A stretch of 64,000 bases of DNA from Poa pratensis (taxonomy: Eukaryota > Streptophyta > Magnoliopsida > Poales > Poaceae), in the NCBI GenBank assembly GCA_947311845.1, contig CAMZMU010000062.1, positions 49,462,592-49,526,591 of the forward strand. Direction: 5' to 3'. The translations under genes and the position numbers were made by a program. Below, piece after piece: positions 1 to 9,579 of the stretch. The notes below the pieces were generated by a model. The model worked only from the letters and a program-made list of their open reading frames with translations, had not been told where the DNA came from and searched no databases. The stretch's first letter is position 1. The number at the start of each line of letters is the position of its first letter.

Positions 1-1069
1 AAGAGGATTGAAGGGCTCCCTTGGGTCCGCCGGACAGAACTACGAGTCCTCACACTTAGTTTCTGAGGATTTAAGTGTCGATGGAAAGTGTCGTAGAGGC
101 AGGGTCCTATACTAGCATGAGCAAAGGACAGGCTATGGCCGGGAACTCAACTTCGCATACCCCTGGTATGGCGGGACGTGGCTGACACGATGAGTGACCG
201 GATGGGTGTGGGAAAAGCGTGCTACCTCTGCAGAGGGTAAACAAACTATTCGAATAGCCGAGTCCTCGGATATGGACAGTTGGGAGGCTGTCCTAAGACC
301 ATGTGCAAGTTTTACAAAGTTTTGAGTTTGAAAGGAAAATGAAGTGGAGATTGTTTTATGCAACTGTACCAATGAGTTGGTATGAGGTTGCTGGAAAATG
401 AGTGACCCTGAAGGGGCTATGTTCGGAAAAGGAGAAGTTTTGGAGAAAGGGACAAGATGGTGATCTTCGAGGAAAAGTTTTAAAAGAGATTTCTTGCCTT
501 TTTAAACAAAGGTTTATTTTCGAGAAAAATGTTTAAAAAGACTTCTTACCTTTTTCAACAAAGATAGCGAGAAAACGACTTTCCAAAATGTTTTGTCTTC
601 AACAAGATTAAAAATCTACTCTTCCCTTTTTCAATAAAGGTATAGAGATGTTTTTCTAAAAATAAAGGTTTTATGAAAGATTATCAAAACTAGTGCATGC
701 TCAAGTTGGGGTAGTTTGCGAGTACAATCAAATGTACTCATATTGGTTTCGTCCCTGGCTATTGTCTTAGCCAGATTTTAAAGAGGAGCAGTTCGAAGAA
801 GAGGAGTTCACTGGCGTCTTTGCGAACTAGGGCGCTTCCCAGTCAGCTGCCTGTAGGGTTAAGGCGAATGACTTGGGCTCCACGTTGTTTGGTGATTTCC
901 GCTGCAAGTACCTGTTGAAGCTTATGACTTCAATCCGTAAGTATATTTATTCGGTATTTATGGATGTCCTGTGATGCCAATTCGAGTTATGTGCAACAAC
1001 AGACTGATCATGGGATTGTTGCAGGAAACATAACGAGTATCTCGGATAGTTAATCCGGGGTCCTCACAG
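1..1069. mobile_element. Decayed LTR-retrotransposon segment
   Basis: No open frame of recognisable function. The style of sequence resembles LTR and untranslated parts of Triticeae Gypsy elements that I recognise only generally; this is recall, not alignment. It appears to end near the run 'ggggtcctcaca' at about 1069, where the sequence changes character. The left side is cut by the window edge, so neither termini nor a target duplication can be checked. Confidence 0.4.
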
Positions 1070-1527
1070 TATGATGATGGACTCGCGCAGGATGGTGGAG
1101 CTGTCTGGCGTCGTGACGGTGCCGACGGCAGGCCTTGCAAGGTCATCGCATTGATAACTCGTGAGGATGGGATGGCGGAAGATGGTGGCAGCGATTTCTG
1201 AGTGCGCGCATGCGGCATTCCCCGAGAATCGGCTGGACCGGTTTGTGCTTCCGGCGCGCTGTTGGGCGGCCTGGTTGAAGCCTCCGGATTTAGATGATGT
1301 GTGTTGGTGCGCTAGGTCAGAGCATCGCCTCTGAATGGTCCACCCCCTTCATCAAGCTTGTAGGTGTAGCGAGTTTTCGCTTGGACGGTGGTTCTTCTGG
1401 TTGATCGATTTATTCCTTTTGTAAAGCCTAGTGCTTACTACTTTTCCATATTAATAAAACTCGGTTGTGTGCATCCTTTGGATGCAGAGGCTTGGGGCAC
1501 ACCCTCCATTTCAGAAAAAAAATAGTT
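1070..1527 (+). mobile_element. LINE 3'-end fragment with A-rich tail
   Basis: The segment ends in a motif typical of grass LINE 3' ends (an imperfect repeat of 'gatgcag' around 1470-1490 followed by 'ggcttggggcacaccctcc') and a short A tract at 1516-1525. A similar ending closes the better-preserved LINE at 32.7 kb. No reverse transcriptase domain is present, so this is a 5'-truncated remnant. Confidence 0.5.
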
Positions 1528-2397
1528 TTTCGCGTCTTCCTCCAACCAGGCAGCGGCGGCGGCTCCCTCCAATCTCAGACGACGAGTGGGCCGGTTCCCC
1601 CTCCCTCTACTTGACGCTCCGGCGGCAGGAGGAAGGTGGGACCTTGTTTCCCCGCCTAGTAGTTAGGGTTAGGGTCTGTCTACTGTGTTGTGTCGTTGGG
1701 GTGGTGGGAGCGGTGCCCGGGCAAATAAATCTGCCTCAACTTCACTCCCACACCGGCGTTGTCCTCCATGGCGGCGTCTTGGAGTTGGTGGCATTGTGTG
1801 CTTGTCGATCTTTCAGATAGGTGGTCGTAGGGTTCATGGATGGTGTCCACGAGGCGGCGACAGCGACTCCATCAGATGGGTTTTTCCTATGTTCTGTCAC
1901 CGTTGCTGCGGCGTTATCTCCAGCGCCATGGTGGAGCAGAGAGGATTTGTCTAGAAGTACGTGCAGACGGTGGTATGCACAGGTGACAGCTGGGAGATGG
2001 TGCACCTTGTGCTGGGTTCGTGGTTGGAGGCTGACGGTTATGGTTCCCTACTTCGGCGTTGTCATGCGGGGGTGCCAGTGTTGAAGTTCGATGGCGTGTT
2101 CGGGGCCGTGTTGTCCCGGTCTGATTCTTTCAACGACAATTATGTGTCCTATGGCAAAATAGTTTGGAGATCCGAAAAACTGATGATCAGCGATGGAGCC
2201 ACGTCAAGCTCGGGTGAAGACCTGGTCTGTCTCTTTTATGTTTGGTGGTTCCTACGGTGGTGCCGAAGGAGAGGGATAGGTGTTGGTTTGTCACATAAGT
2301 TTATCCTATCTTTGCAGATCTATAAGATCGGTGTGTACGTGCTTTATATCTTAGTCTTTATTTATCAATGAGAAACGTATTACCTTGCAAAAAAAAT
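1528..2397 (+). other. Unclassified, possibly retroposed segment ending in an A tract
   Basis: GC-rich first half, then a more AT-rich end with 'tttatttatcaatgagaaacg' like 3' UTR sequence and an A tract near 2390-2396. Several overlapping short open frames exist in both strands but none resembles a known domain or shows coding bias. It could be another LINE or retroposed remnant. No target duplication was found. Confidence 0.2.
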
Positions 2398-3203
2398 ATG
2401 ATACAGTGTTATAACTAAGGTATATGGTATAAAAATATGGTAGAGTGGTCATGACCCACATGTCAGATACCTATTAAGTTTCTAAATCGACGTTTTGATC
2501 TAGTTGCAACTTGTTAGAAAAAAACATGTGGTGTTAAAACATTATTTTGTTTGATTTATATTTGTGTGAAATTATAGACCATTTGTATTTATATGCATAG
2601 TATAACTTGAAAATGCGAAATGTTTGTTTTTACATGATATCTCACAAAAATCCTGCGCCATACATCAAATTACGTCTACGGTACAAAATTTGTGAGATCT
2701 AATTGGATGGGCACCACGACATACCACAAAAGTTGTTTGTAATTCACCGCAAATGAATTTAGGATGAATTTTTATGGATCTGCTATAGTTGTCTGAGTTG
2801 GGACGAGATGGTAGAGGGGAGAGTGTTTTAAGATTGGGAGGGAAAAGCGAAAAGTCATTTGACTCCCGAGTTCTTCCAATGATCTCACTATTTTATAAAA
2901 TTTGGAAACTATATTTAAAAGTTTCTAAAAAATCAGAAAAAATTCTGCATGTTTTTAAATTATGTATAATAAGCATGTAAAATTACAATGTGATTTTTTC
3001 TTATTATGGGCTACACAAAAAACGAGAAAAGTTGGGCTTTCCAAAAAAAATTGATAAAAGTTGGGAAAACTGTCAATTATCTGACGATCCGGCCCAACCT
3101 AATTTGCACGAAATTTGGATTCTGGAAAAGCCGTGGCCCTGACTTTGTCCTCTATCCCCAAGTGCCACTCACTTCTCGAACCAGAGGTCGAATCCCCCCA
3201 TCC
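2398..3203. other. Intergenic AT-rich sequence upstream of CAF1
   Basis: AT-rich, no recognisable gene or repeat. The last 100-150 bases become GC-richer and should contain the CAF1-like promoter and 5' UTR; no clear TATA box was seen. An open frame running in from 3006 shares the CAF1 frame, but its first 66 codons look like non-coding sequence. Confidence 0.4.
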
Positions 3204-6200
3204 ATGGCGACCAATACCTTCCCATCTTCCTCCCTCCTTGCCCCAGCCCAGCACCCTGGTCTACGGCTCCGGAGCTCCCTCCGCCTCTGCCCCTGCCTCT
3301 CCCTTTCCCACCACAATCAACCTGCCGCCGACACCGAGCGCCGCCGAGCTCCGGTCCCCTCTCACCCGGCCTTCTCGCGCGGCCACCGTCCCAGGAAGAT
3401 CCCCGTCCCGGACACCGGTGAGCCCGCCGACGGGGTCCGCGTCACCGACCGGGGCCTCGCCTACCACCTCGAGGGGGCGCCGTTCGAGTTCCAGTACAGC
3501 TACACGGAGGCCCCACGAGCCCGCCCAGTTGCGCTCCGCGAGGCTCCGTTCCTGCCGTTCGGTCCCGAAGCCACGCCGCGCCCGTGGACCGGGAGGAAGC
3601 CTCTCCCCAAGAGCCGCAAGGAGCTTCCTGAGTTCGACTCTTTCGTGCTACCGCCGCATGGCAAGAAAGGGGTCAAGCCCGTGCAGTCGCCGGGGCCATT
3701 CCTCGCCGGGATGGAGCCAAGGTACCAAGCGGCGTCCAGGGAGGAGGTCCTCGGGGAACCGCTCACCAGGGAGGAGGTCGCCGAGCTCGTTAAGGGAAAC
3801 CTCAAGGCGAAGCGGCAGCTAAATATGGGTCAGTCCCCTCAGCTCAATTTTTTTTAGACTGAATGAAAGATAGCCCAATTAAACAGAGTGAGTGTTGAAA
3901 ATTATGAAATAAGAAAGAAGATAGATGAACTAGAAATGAAAAAAATAAGTTCGTTGGAAGAAGAATTGAATGAAGTATTTGCTTCAGCTTAAATTTTTCT
4001 TTCATTTCAGTTTTGAGGTCAATAAGCTAGGAGCTCTGATGTCAAGAATTGGATGAAGTATTTGCTTCAGCTTAAACTTTTCTTTCCTTTTAATCTGAAT
4101 GCACACTTCTGCAGGCAGGGATGGTTTAACACACAATATGTTGGAGAACATTCATGCACATTGGAAGAGGAAAAGAGTTTGCAAGATAAGATGCAAAGGT
4201 GTATGTACAGTTGACATGGATAATGTCTGCCAACAGCTAGAGGTAACTATACTACCACCCTCTATTCAATTATTCATGCTGATACATCTTGTTTGATATA
4301 CTAGCCATGCTATTGAGATATTTTGTATTCTGCACACTTGGTGCAACTATCAGAGTAACACCAGAATAGTATGGCTAGTATTTCCGAGCATATTTTTGTA
4401 TCATGCGCTCTATTTAGGATATATGCTATTTTAGTTTGAATCCGTCAAATGCGTCTATTTTACTCAACTAAATGTGTCACTCTTAGTTTTTAGTGGACCA
4501 GTGAACTAGTTCGCCATTTTAAAAGAAATAATCTAAAAGCTGTCTTGGTCAGCTCTGCTGAGTGCTGATTACTAATCTCATTTTTGTAGTTGTTTTTTCC
4601 TTCTCCTCTTTCTAGTCTGGTCGCAGCTTATCTACAAATTGCTTTCTGATGACTTGCGCCACATACTTGAGCAGGAAAAAGTTGGAGGAAAAGTAATTTA
4701 CCGCCAGGGGGGTGTTATATTTCTTTTTCGTGGTAGAAACTACAATTTCAGAACTCGACCAGTTTTTCCACTTATGCTCTGGAAACCTGCTGCACCAGTG
4801 TACCTTCGCCTGGTCAAAACGGTGCCTGATGGCGTAACTCCAGATGAGGCAACACAAATGCGCAAGAGAGGACGTCAATTAACACCAATTTGCAAACTTG
4901 GTAAAGATGTTCTTGTTTCATGTAATTGTTGCTTTGGAAAGTACTTTACACTTCGGATTCCATACATAATATAGTGAGGAGAAAGTAAACCCAAATAACA
5001 AGGTTATGGATATTGAATGACATAATCAACTACTTTAGTATGATGCTCCGTATATTATTCATTACTAGACAGTAGATAAGAAATGAGAACAAAGACCAAA
5101 GTAGTTAAATAAAAGTTGTGTGCGTTTGTATTTTTTTTTGTTCTGCGTAGTATGTATGTTAATAAAAGTGAATATGTGATGCCTGTGGCCAAACTCAACA
5201 AAGATATTCATACTTGGTTTTCCTAAACTGGTTAGCTTGCTGTGGTTCCGTCCTAGAGCTATAATTTCCCCTATTTGCTACAGTGCGCTAATAACCCTGT
5301 TCCAGCTCTTCGAATTTATTAGTGGTGCATACTATATAACCGTATACAACATTACGATCTTCCCATGTTTGCATTGTATAGTTCAGAGATTGGGCCATAT
5401 CCTATTGCTCCTACCAGAATCCTCAACTCGTTTCATTTTCTTACAGGAAAAAATGGTGTTTATGCTAACCTTGTGAAGGAAGTTAGAGAAGCATTTGAAG
5501 CGTGTGATCTTGTCCGAGTTGATTGCTCAGGTCTCAACAAAAGTGATTGCAGAAAAATTGGAGCTAAACTAAAGGTTTGATTAATCTATCATATTGTTTA
5601 GTTATGTCGTTATTTTGTTCAGAACATGATTGACTGTACCTTTCAGGATCTTGTTCCATGTATCTTAGTGTCTTTTGAGTTTGAACATATACTGATGTGG
5701 AGAGGAAATGATTGGAGACCATCTCTTCCTCCGTCCGACGAAAATAATTATGAAGTTGGAAGTGATCAACATCCATTCGCCAGTGAAGAAATTTCGAATA
5801 AGATGGGAACAGTTTCAGGAACTTCGATTGAGGTGGTCAGTAATGCAGGATTTGCGTACAACAGCAACTTGAATCCTGAACTTGCCAATGATGTCATGCC
5901 GAGTTCTCCATCTATAGTCCCTGGATCGTCTAATCCTGAGGGTGCAGCTGGAATCGAACGCTCAGCTGTCGCTCCATTAGAGGTTCTACTTCAGATTCTG
6001 GAATTCCATCTCTTAAGTTGGCACTTCATGACCAAAGTGTCATATCAGACGACAGTGAAAATGGAAATGCAGTTCAGAGATCTCCTGTTGAGTGTAGAGA
6101 ATCTCTACAATATCCAGATGAGCAGGAAGCTTCCGTTCGTCCAATGGGCAGCAGTGGTGAGATTGGCGAATTGGAGACTACCAGGAGAAATACTGAAGGT

Positions 6201-6617
6201 TTGAATGGCCAAGATGGTGCAAACACTGATTCAACGTTGTCATCCTATATGGAGGGAGTGTTGCTTCTTTTAAAGCAGGCCACTGGAACTGGCAGGGCAC
6301 GTGTTCTCGAGGAAAACGAGTTTGTTGATGCTGATGTGATCTATCAAAACTCTGTTGCCTTAGCCAAGACAGCTCCACGAGGACCATTTTTCAAGAGTAC
6401 ACGAAGCAAGCCTGGTCTCCGGAAAAATGAGCCAAATAAGAGCGGAAGAGTAAAGAAGCATTCTGTAGAAAACGAAGTACCTAGTAACATAGAAGAGAAA
6501 GATGATGTCGACAGAGGATTGAGAAAGCAGAGAAATGATCCTCCACAAGAGTTCCTGTCGGATGTGGTTCCACAAGGTACACTGAGAGTGGATGAACTTG
6601 CAAAGTTACTTGGTTAG
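3204..6617 (+). CDS. CAF1: CRS2-associated factor 1-like CRM-domain protein, chloroplast group II intron splicing
   Basis: Exons read as 3204-3828, 4115-4242, 4675-4900, 5447-5574 and 5647-6617, all GT-AG with matching phases. In the family, CAF proteins pair with the peptidyl-tRNA-hydrolase-like CRS2 to splice plastid group II introns. The N terminus from Met at 3204 is Ser/Leu/Arg-rich like a transit peptide. Two CRM domains follow, at about residues 184-277 and 295-392, each with its GxxG loop (GRDG and GKNG). The C-terminal tail ends KLLG. Total length is about 690 residues, close to what I recall for cereal CAF1 and longer than CAF2. In the last exon the frame that continues the CRM domain stays open to 6204, but the family-like tail lies in another frame, open from 5940. 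Joining them needs one extra base near 5976-5982 or an unseen small intron. A 3' UTR of some 230 bases probably follows. Confidence 0.85.
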
Positions 6618-6957
6618 AGATGCCAGCTCCTTAGTAACCACCAGAAAGGTTCATGCAGGGGCACGTGTAGCCAACTTTTTTGAGCTAATCTGTAGTTGAA
6701 TTTAGTTATAACTGGGATGTATCCAAGGTAGAGTTTATGGTATGCTGCAAAGTGAACCTAGCTAGGGTCTGTAGCTGATCATCTCTACTTGTACACAAGC
6801 ACCATATCAACTTTGTTGCAGTACAAATTAGAAAAAATAAGTATTATTTATATTTTTCCTACCGAGAACCTCTGTTGTCCATTTTGATTTGACAGATGAT
6901 CTGTCAACTTGAGAAATCCTCAGAACTTCTGCTTGAAAGATCAGTTACTACTTACTA

Positions 6958-7080
6958 CTCCCTCCGTTCACAAAAGGATGTCTTAAGTTTGCTCAAAAGT
7001 AGATGTATCTAGACATATTTTATATATAGATACATCCACTTTTGGACAAAGTTGAGACATCCTTTTGTGAACAGAGGGAG
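6958..7080. mobile_element. Stowaway MITE downstream of CAF1
   Basis: A 123-bp element with terminal inverted repeats beginning CTCCCTCCGTTC and ending GAACAGAGGGAG, flanked by TA on both sides (6956-6957 and 7081-7082). The two halves form a near-perfect hairpin. This is the classic Tc1/mariner-derived Stowaway structure of Triticeae genomes. Confidence 0.9.
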
Positions 7081-7835
7081 TAGTACTTAGAACGAACTGG
7101 CTTCACATACTATTTTGGCCCTGCTCTCATATTCGATCGATCTCCATGTGAAACAAATATGTCTGGGACTCCTACCTTGACCATGCCGTGTTGAATTTTA
7201 AGAGCTGCAATACTGCACATGATTCTCTCGTAGCATCTCAAACAAACCCAGAATGTCAAGTTAAGTTTATCAACAATTAAAGGGAATAGCAGTGTCTGAT
7301 ATGAAAAATCGACTTGCTACCGGTGTATGTTTTCTGAAAGTGTTGTTTCCTGCAATTATCTGCATGCTAACAATCATTTTGAGAGGAGTTCATCATCTGA
7401 CCTCCACTAAATCGAATTAGCACAAGCTCACCGACAACAGAACAGTTGGAATACGTTTATAGGAGTAACATTTGTATATTGTATATCTTACATACAAGAC
7501 AACATACAATAGAACAACACACGAGTACAGGTACATTTTTTTTCTCTCTTATTTCTATAGGACACCTATACGTAATACCCGAGCTTTGCACTGGTTCTGT
7601 CCATGCTAGCTCGAGTACAATTACAACACACACACATCTATAGGTACACAGTGTTCGGTAATTAAGTAGAACATCACACAGTTAAACTACTACACCAGCT
7701 AGCTGCTAGCCCAAACGAGGCCATGCATCCGTATAACACGGCAAAAGATCGTACGCGTACTTACCGGTACGTAGCTGTAAACCACTCTGTAACTTTGGTA
7801 GCTCATCTCGATCACGCGCTCTCGTCCATGGCGTG
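7081..7835. other. Spacer and probable 3' UTR of the minus-strand secreted protein gene
   Basis: About 750 bases without a convincing open frame, AT-rich, with scattered CA-rich runs near 7620-7640. The part nearest 7836 should be the 3' UTR of the minus-strand eight-cysteine gene. No repeat termini were recognised here. Confidence 0.4.
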
Positions 7836-8630
7836 CTAGAAGGCGCGGCCGCCGCCGCACCTGTAGGTGATCTTGCAGGAGTGGCCGACCCTGACGGTGT
7901 ACTTGTGCTGCGGCTTGACGAGGAACATGGGCAGGCGGAGCAGCGTCTCGCACACGCACCCGGGCTCCACCTCCTTCAGCCACCGGCAGCAGTCCCTGTA
8001 CGCGCGGTGCTCATCGTCGTGGTCGTCGTCGTCATCATCGTCGTCATCGTCGTCATCGTCGTCATCCTTGTCATCGTCGTCCTGATCGTCTTCGTCCTTG
8101 TCGTCGTCATCCTTGTCGTCCTGGTCGTCGTCGCCCTTGTGCTCGTCGTCCCCGTCGCGCACGCGGTGTCGGCGGCGGCGGCGGTGGCGGCGCCTGTGCC
8201 GGCGACCGCGGCGGGAGACCCTGGCGCGTCCGCGGACGGTGGTGGCGGTGCCGTTGCGGCGTGCGGCAGCCGCGGGATGGACGCTGATCAGCGACGTCGC
8301 GTTGCCGCCGCCGCCGCCGCCACCGCCACCACCTCCTCCTCCTCCACCGCCGCCGCCCTTGTCATCATCATCGTCGCCGCCCTTGTCATCTTCGTCCTCG
8401 TCGTCGTCGTCGTCATCGTCATCATCGTCGTCGTCGTCGTCGTCATGGTGGTGGTGGTGCTCCGGGCTGGTGGGAGGGAGGATGGAGCAGGCCTGGCTGG
8501 CGATGGCGAACTGGCTGGCGCAGTACTTCTTCACCTGCCCCAGCTGCGCCTCCACCGCCGGCGCGCCGAGGAAAGGGACCAGGAGGACGGCGGCGAGGAT
8601 CGCCACGTGGAACACCGAGCCAGCCGCCAT
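7836..8630 (-). CDS. Secreted eight-cysteine-motif (LTP/prolamin superfamily) protein with a giant acidic/basic insert
   Basis: Single-exon frame of 264 residues. Residues 1-28 form a signal peptide (hydrophobic core ILAAVLLVPFLG, cleavage after VEA). The eight cysteines are at 37, 48, 214-215, 225, 227, 252 and 258: C-X10-C-X165-CC-X9-CXC-X24-C-X5-C, the eight-cysteine-motif order of lipid-transfer and related proteins. The C2-C3 loop, normally about 12-20 residues, is 165 here. It holds a His5 run (58-62), a long Asp run, a Gly run of about 18 (92-109), an Arg/His-rich stretch (about 134-158) and a second Asp/Lys then Asp run (160-207). In LTPs C2 pairs with C3, so a disulfide would close this loop (inference). 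No transposon explains the insert; it is built of GAC/GAT and GGC triplets that change length without breaking frame. A TATA box lies 64 bases upstream of the ATG. Lipid, metal or wall binding are only possibilities. Confidence 0.8.
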   Translation of the reverse strand: MAAGSVFHVAILAAVLLVPFLGAPAVEAQLGQVKKYCASQFAIASQACSILPPTSPEHHHHHDDDDDDDDDDDDDDDEDEDDKGGDDDDDKGGGGGGGGGGGGGGGGGGNATSLISVHPAAAARRNGTATTVRGRARVSRRGRRHRRRHRRRRRHRVRDGDDEHKGDDDQDDKDDDDKDEDDQDDDDKDDDDDDDDDDDDDDDHDDEHRAYRDCCRWLKEVEPGCVCETLLRLPMFLVKPQHKYTVRVGHSCKITYRCGGGRAF

Positions 8631-8693
8631 GGCTGGCTAGCTACTTCTTGGATCGATGGATGGTGTGGGTCTGGCGCGGTTGCTCGGCGCGTT

Positions 8694-8699
8694 CTTATA
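8694..8699 (-). promoter_or_regulatory. TATA box of the eight-cysteine-motif gene
   Basis: Minus-strand CTATAAGAAC contains TATAAG about 64 bases before the ATG at 8630, leaving room for a 30-40 base 5' UTR. It is the only good TATA match in the first 150 bases upstream. Confidence 0.55.
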
Positions 8700-8993
8700 G
8701 GTGCGTGGTTGGTTGTTGTTCGGGGAGCTAGTGGACGTGGGGTTTTTCTTGGCATGTTTGCTGGATTCGTGCGGGGGTAGGAATGTGGGTGATGAGGTGT
8801 AGGTGCTCCATGCTCGTCGCGTGAGGGCTCCATTGCTCATGTCCTCTCTTCTTCTTTCTTTTCTTTGGAACATTCCATCGCTCCTGTCAGTGTTGTTCAT
8901 TTTGCAGGTGTAACCTGCACATCTTTGCGTGACTTGCTTGTTTTAAGCCATTTTGACCATGTTTGGTGGAGTGTGAGTTTTTAGTATTCACCC

Positions 8994-9128
8994 ACTTCCT
9001 CCGTTTCTAAATACAATCATTTTCAGCTTGGTCCTGATGCGTATGTATATAGACGTATTTTAGTGGGTAGGTACACTCAATTTGCTCCGTATTTGGTTCA
9101 GATTTGAATGTCTAAAACACATAGGGAG
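8994..9128. mobile_element. Degenerate Stowaway-like MITE
   Basis: Starts cttcctccgtttctaaatac and ends taaaacacatagggag before TA at 9129-9130. Length, ends and internal bases resemble the Thalos-type Stowaway layout, but the inverted repeats are diverged, so this is an old copy. Confidence 0.6.
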
Positions 9129-9130
9129 TA

Positions 9131-9352
9131 TTTCACGACGGCTTGAAGTTAGAGGAAGTTAAGTCGACTACACACATCACCGTTGAATTTCCTTGGCGAT
9201 CTGTGCCTCAGCTAGGCTCAATCCTTGGCGATTTGGGCCTCACAAAAACTTAATCGAGTCGGATGGACATATAGAATTGCTGCACTAGCCATCTAGACCA
9301 AAAGTCCGAACTGATGGAAAGGGGTTAGGCAATATATTTATATTTAACACTC
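9131..9352. mobile_element. Probable LTR portion of a small retroelement
   Basis: On the minus strand the sequence from 9353 leftward reads gtgttaaatataaatatatt and then ttgcctaacccc, following a G-rich polypurine-like run (gagggggag, about 9353-9361). Such a tract followed by TGTT is the layout of a 3' LTR. I recall similar short elements as common in wheat DNA. The left end was not defined. Confidence 0.35.
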
Positions 9353-9579
9353 CCCCTCACGTCTAGGCTATTTTAGTCCTTAGCGTGGGATAGGAGCGAG
9401 CCGCAGGATCTTTTTTTCTTTTCTTTTTTAATCCGCGTGAGCGGGGTCTCGAACTCGAGACCTCTTGGTTCTGATACCATATAGAAATCAATGGGTCAAG
9501 CGTATCCCTTTGTCTCGGGCCGCATCTATTTATATAGGAGGCACAATGCCTTAACGTACAAGTTTGGTATTACAGATTA
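9353..9579 (-). mobile_element. LTR remnant with TATA box and tRNA-Met primer-binding-like site
   Basis: On the minus strand this contains a CTATATAAATA promoter-like box (about 9527-9537) and then TATGGTATCAGAACC (about 9468-9482). TGGTATCAGA is complementary to the 3' end of initiator tRNA-Met, the usual primer-binding site of plant LTR elements. Together with the Copia LTR start at 12216 it may be one LTR of roughly 190 bases split by the Helitron. That LTR would then be followed by a second, truncated element. The continuity is inferred. Confidence 0.45.

Noticed and set aside
3006..3203. Upstream extension of the CAF1 frame by 66 codons
   Set aside because: Codons look non-coding (AT-rich, Lys/Phe runs), and the Met at 3204 starts a transit-peptide-like sequence.
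4612..4878. Minus-strand frame of 88 residues
   Set aside because: Antisense of CAF1 exon 3, no own motif.
7833..8780. Long plus-strand frames rich in Val/Ile or Ser/Pro opposite the Asp-rich gene
   Set aside because: Antisense readings of GAC/GAT and GGC triplets; no start context or domain. The minus frame has signal peptide, cysteine pattern and TATA box.
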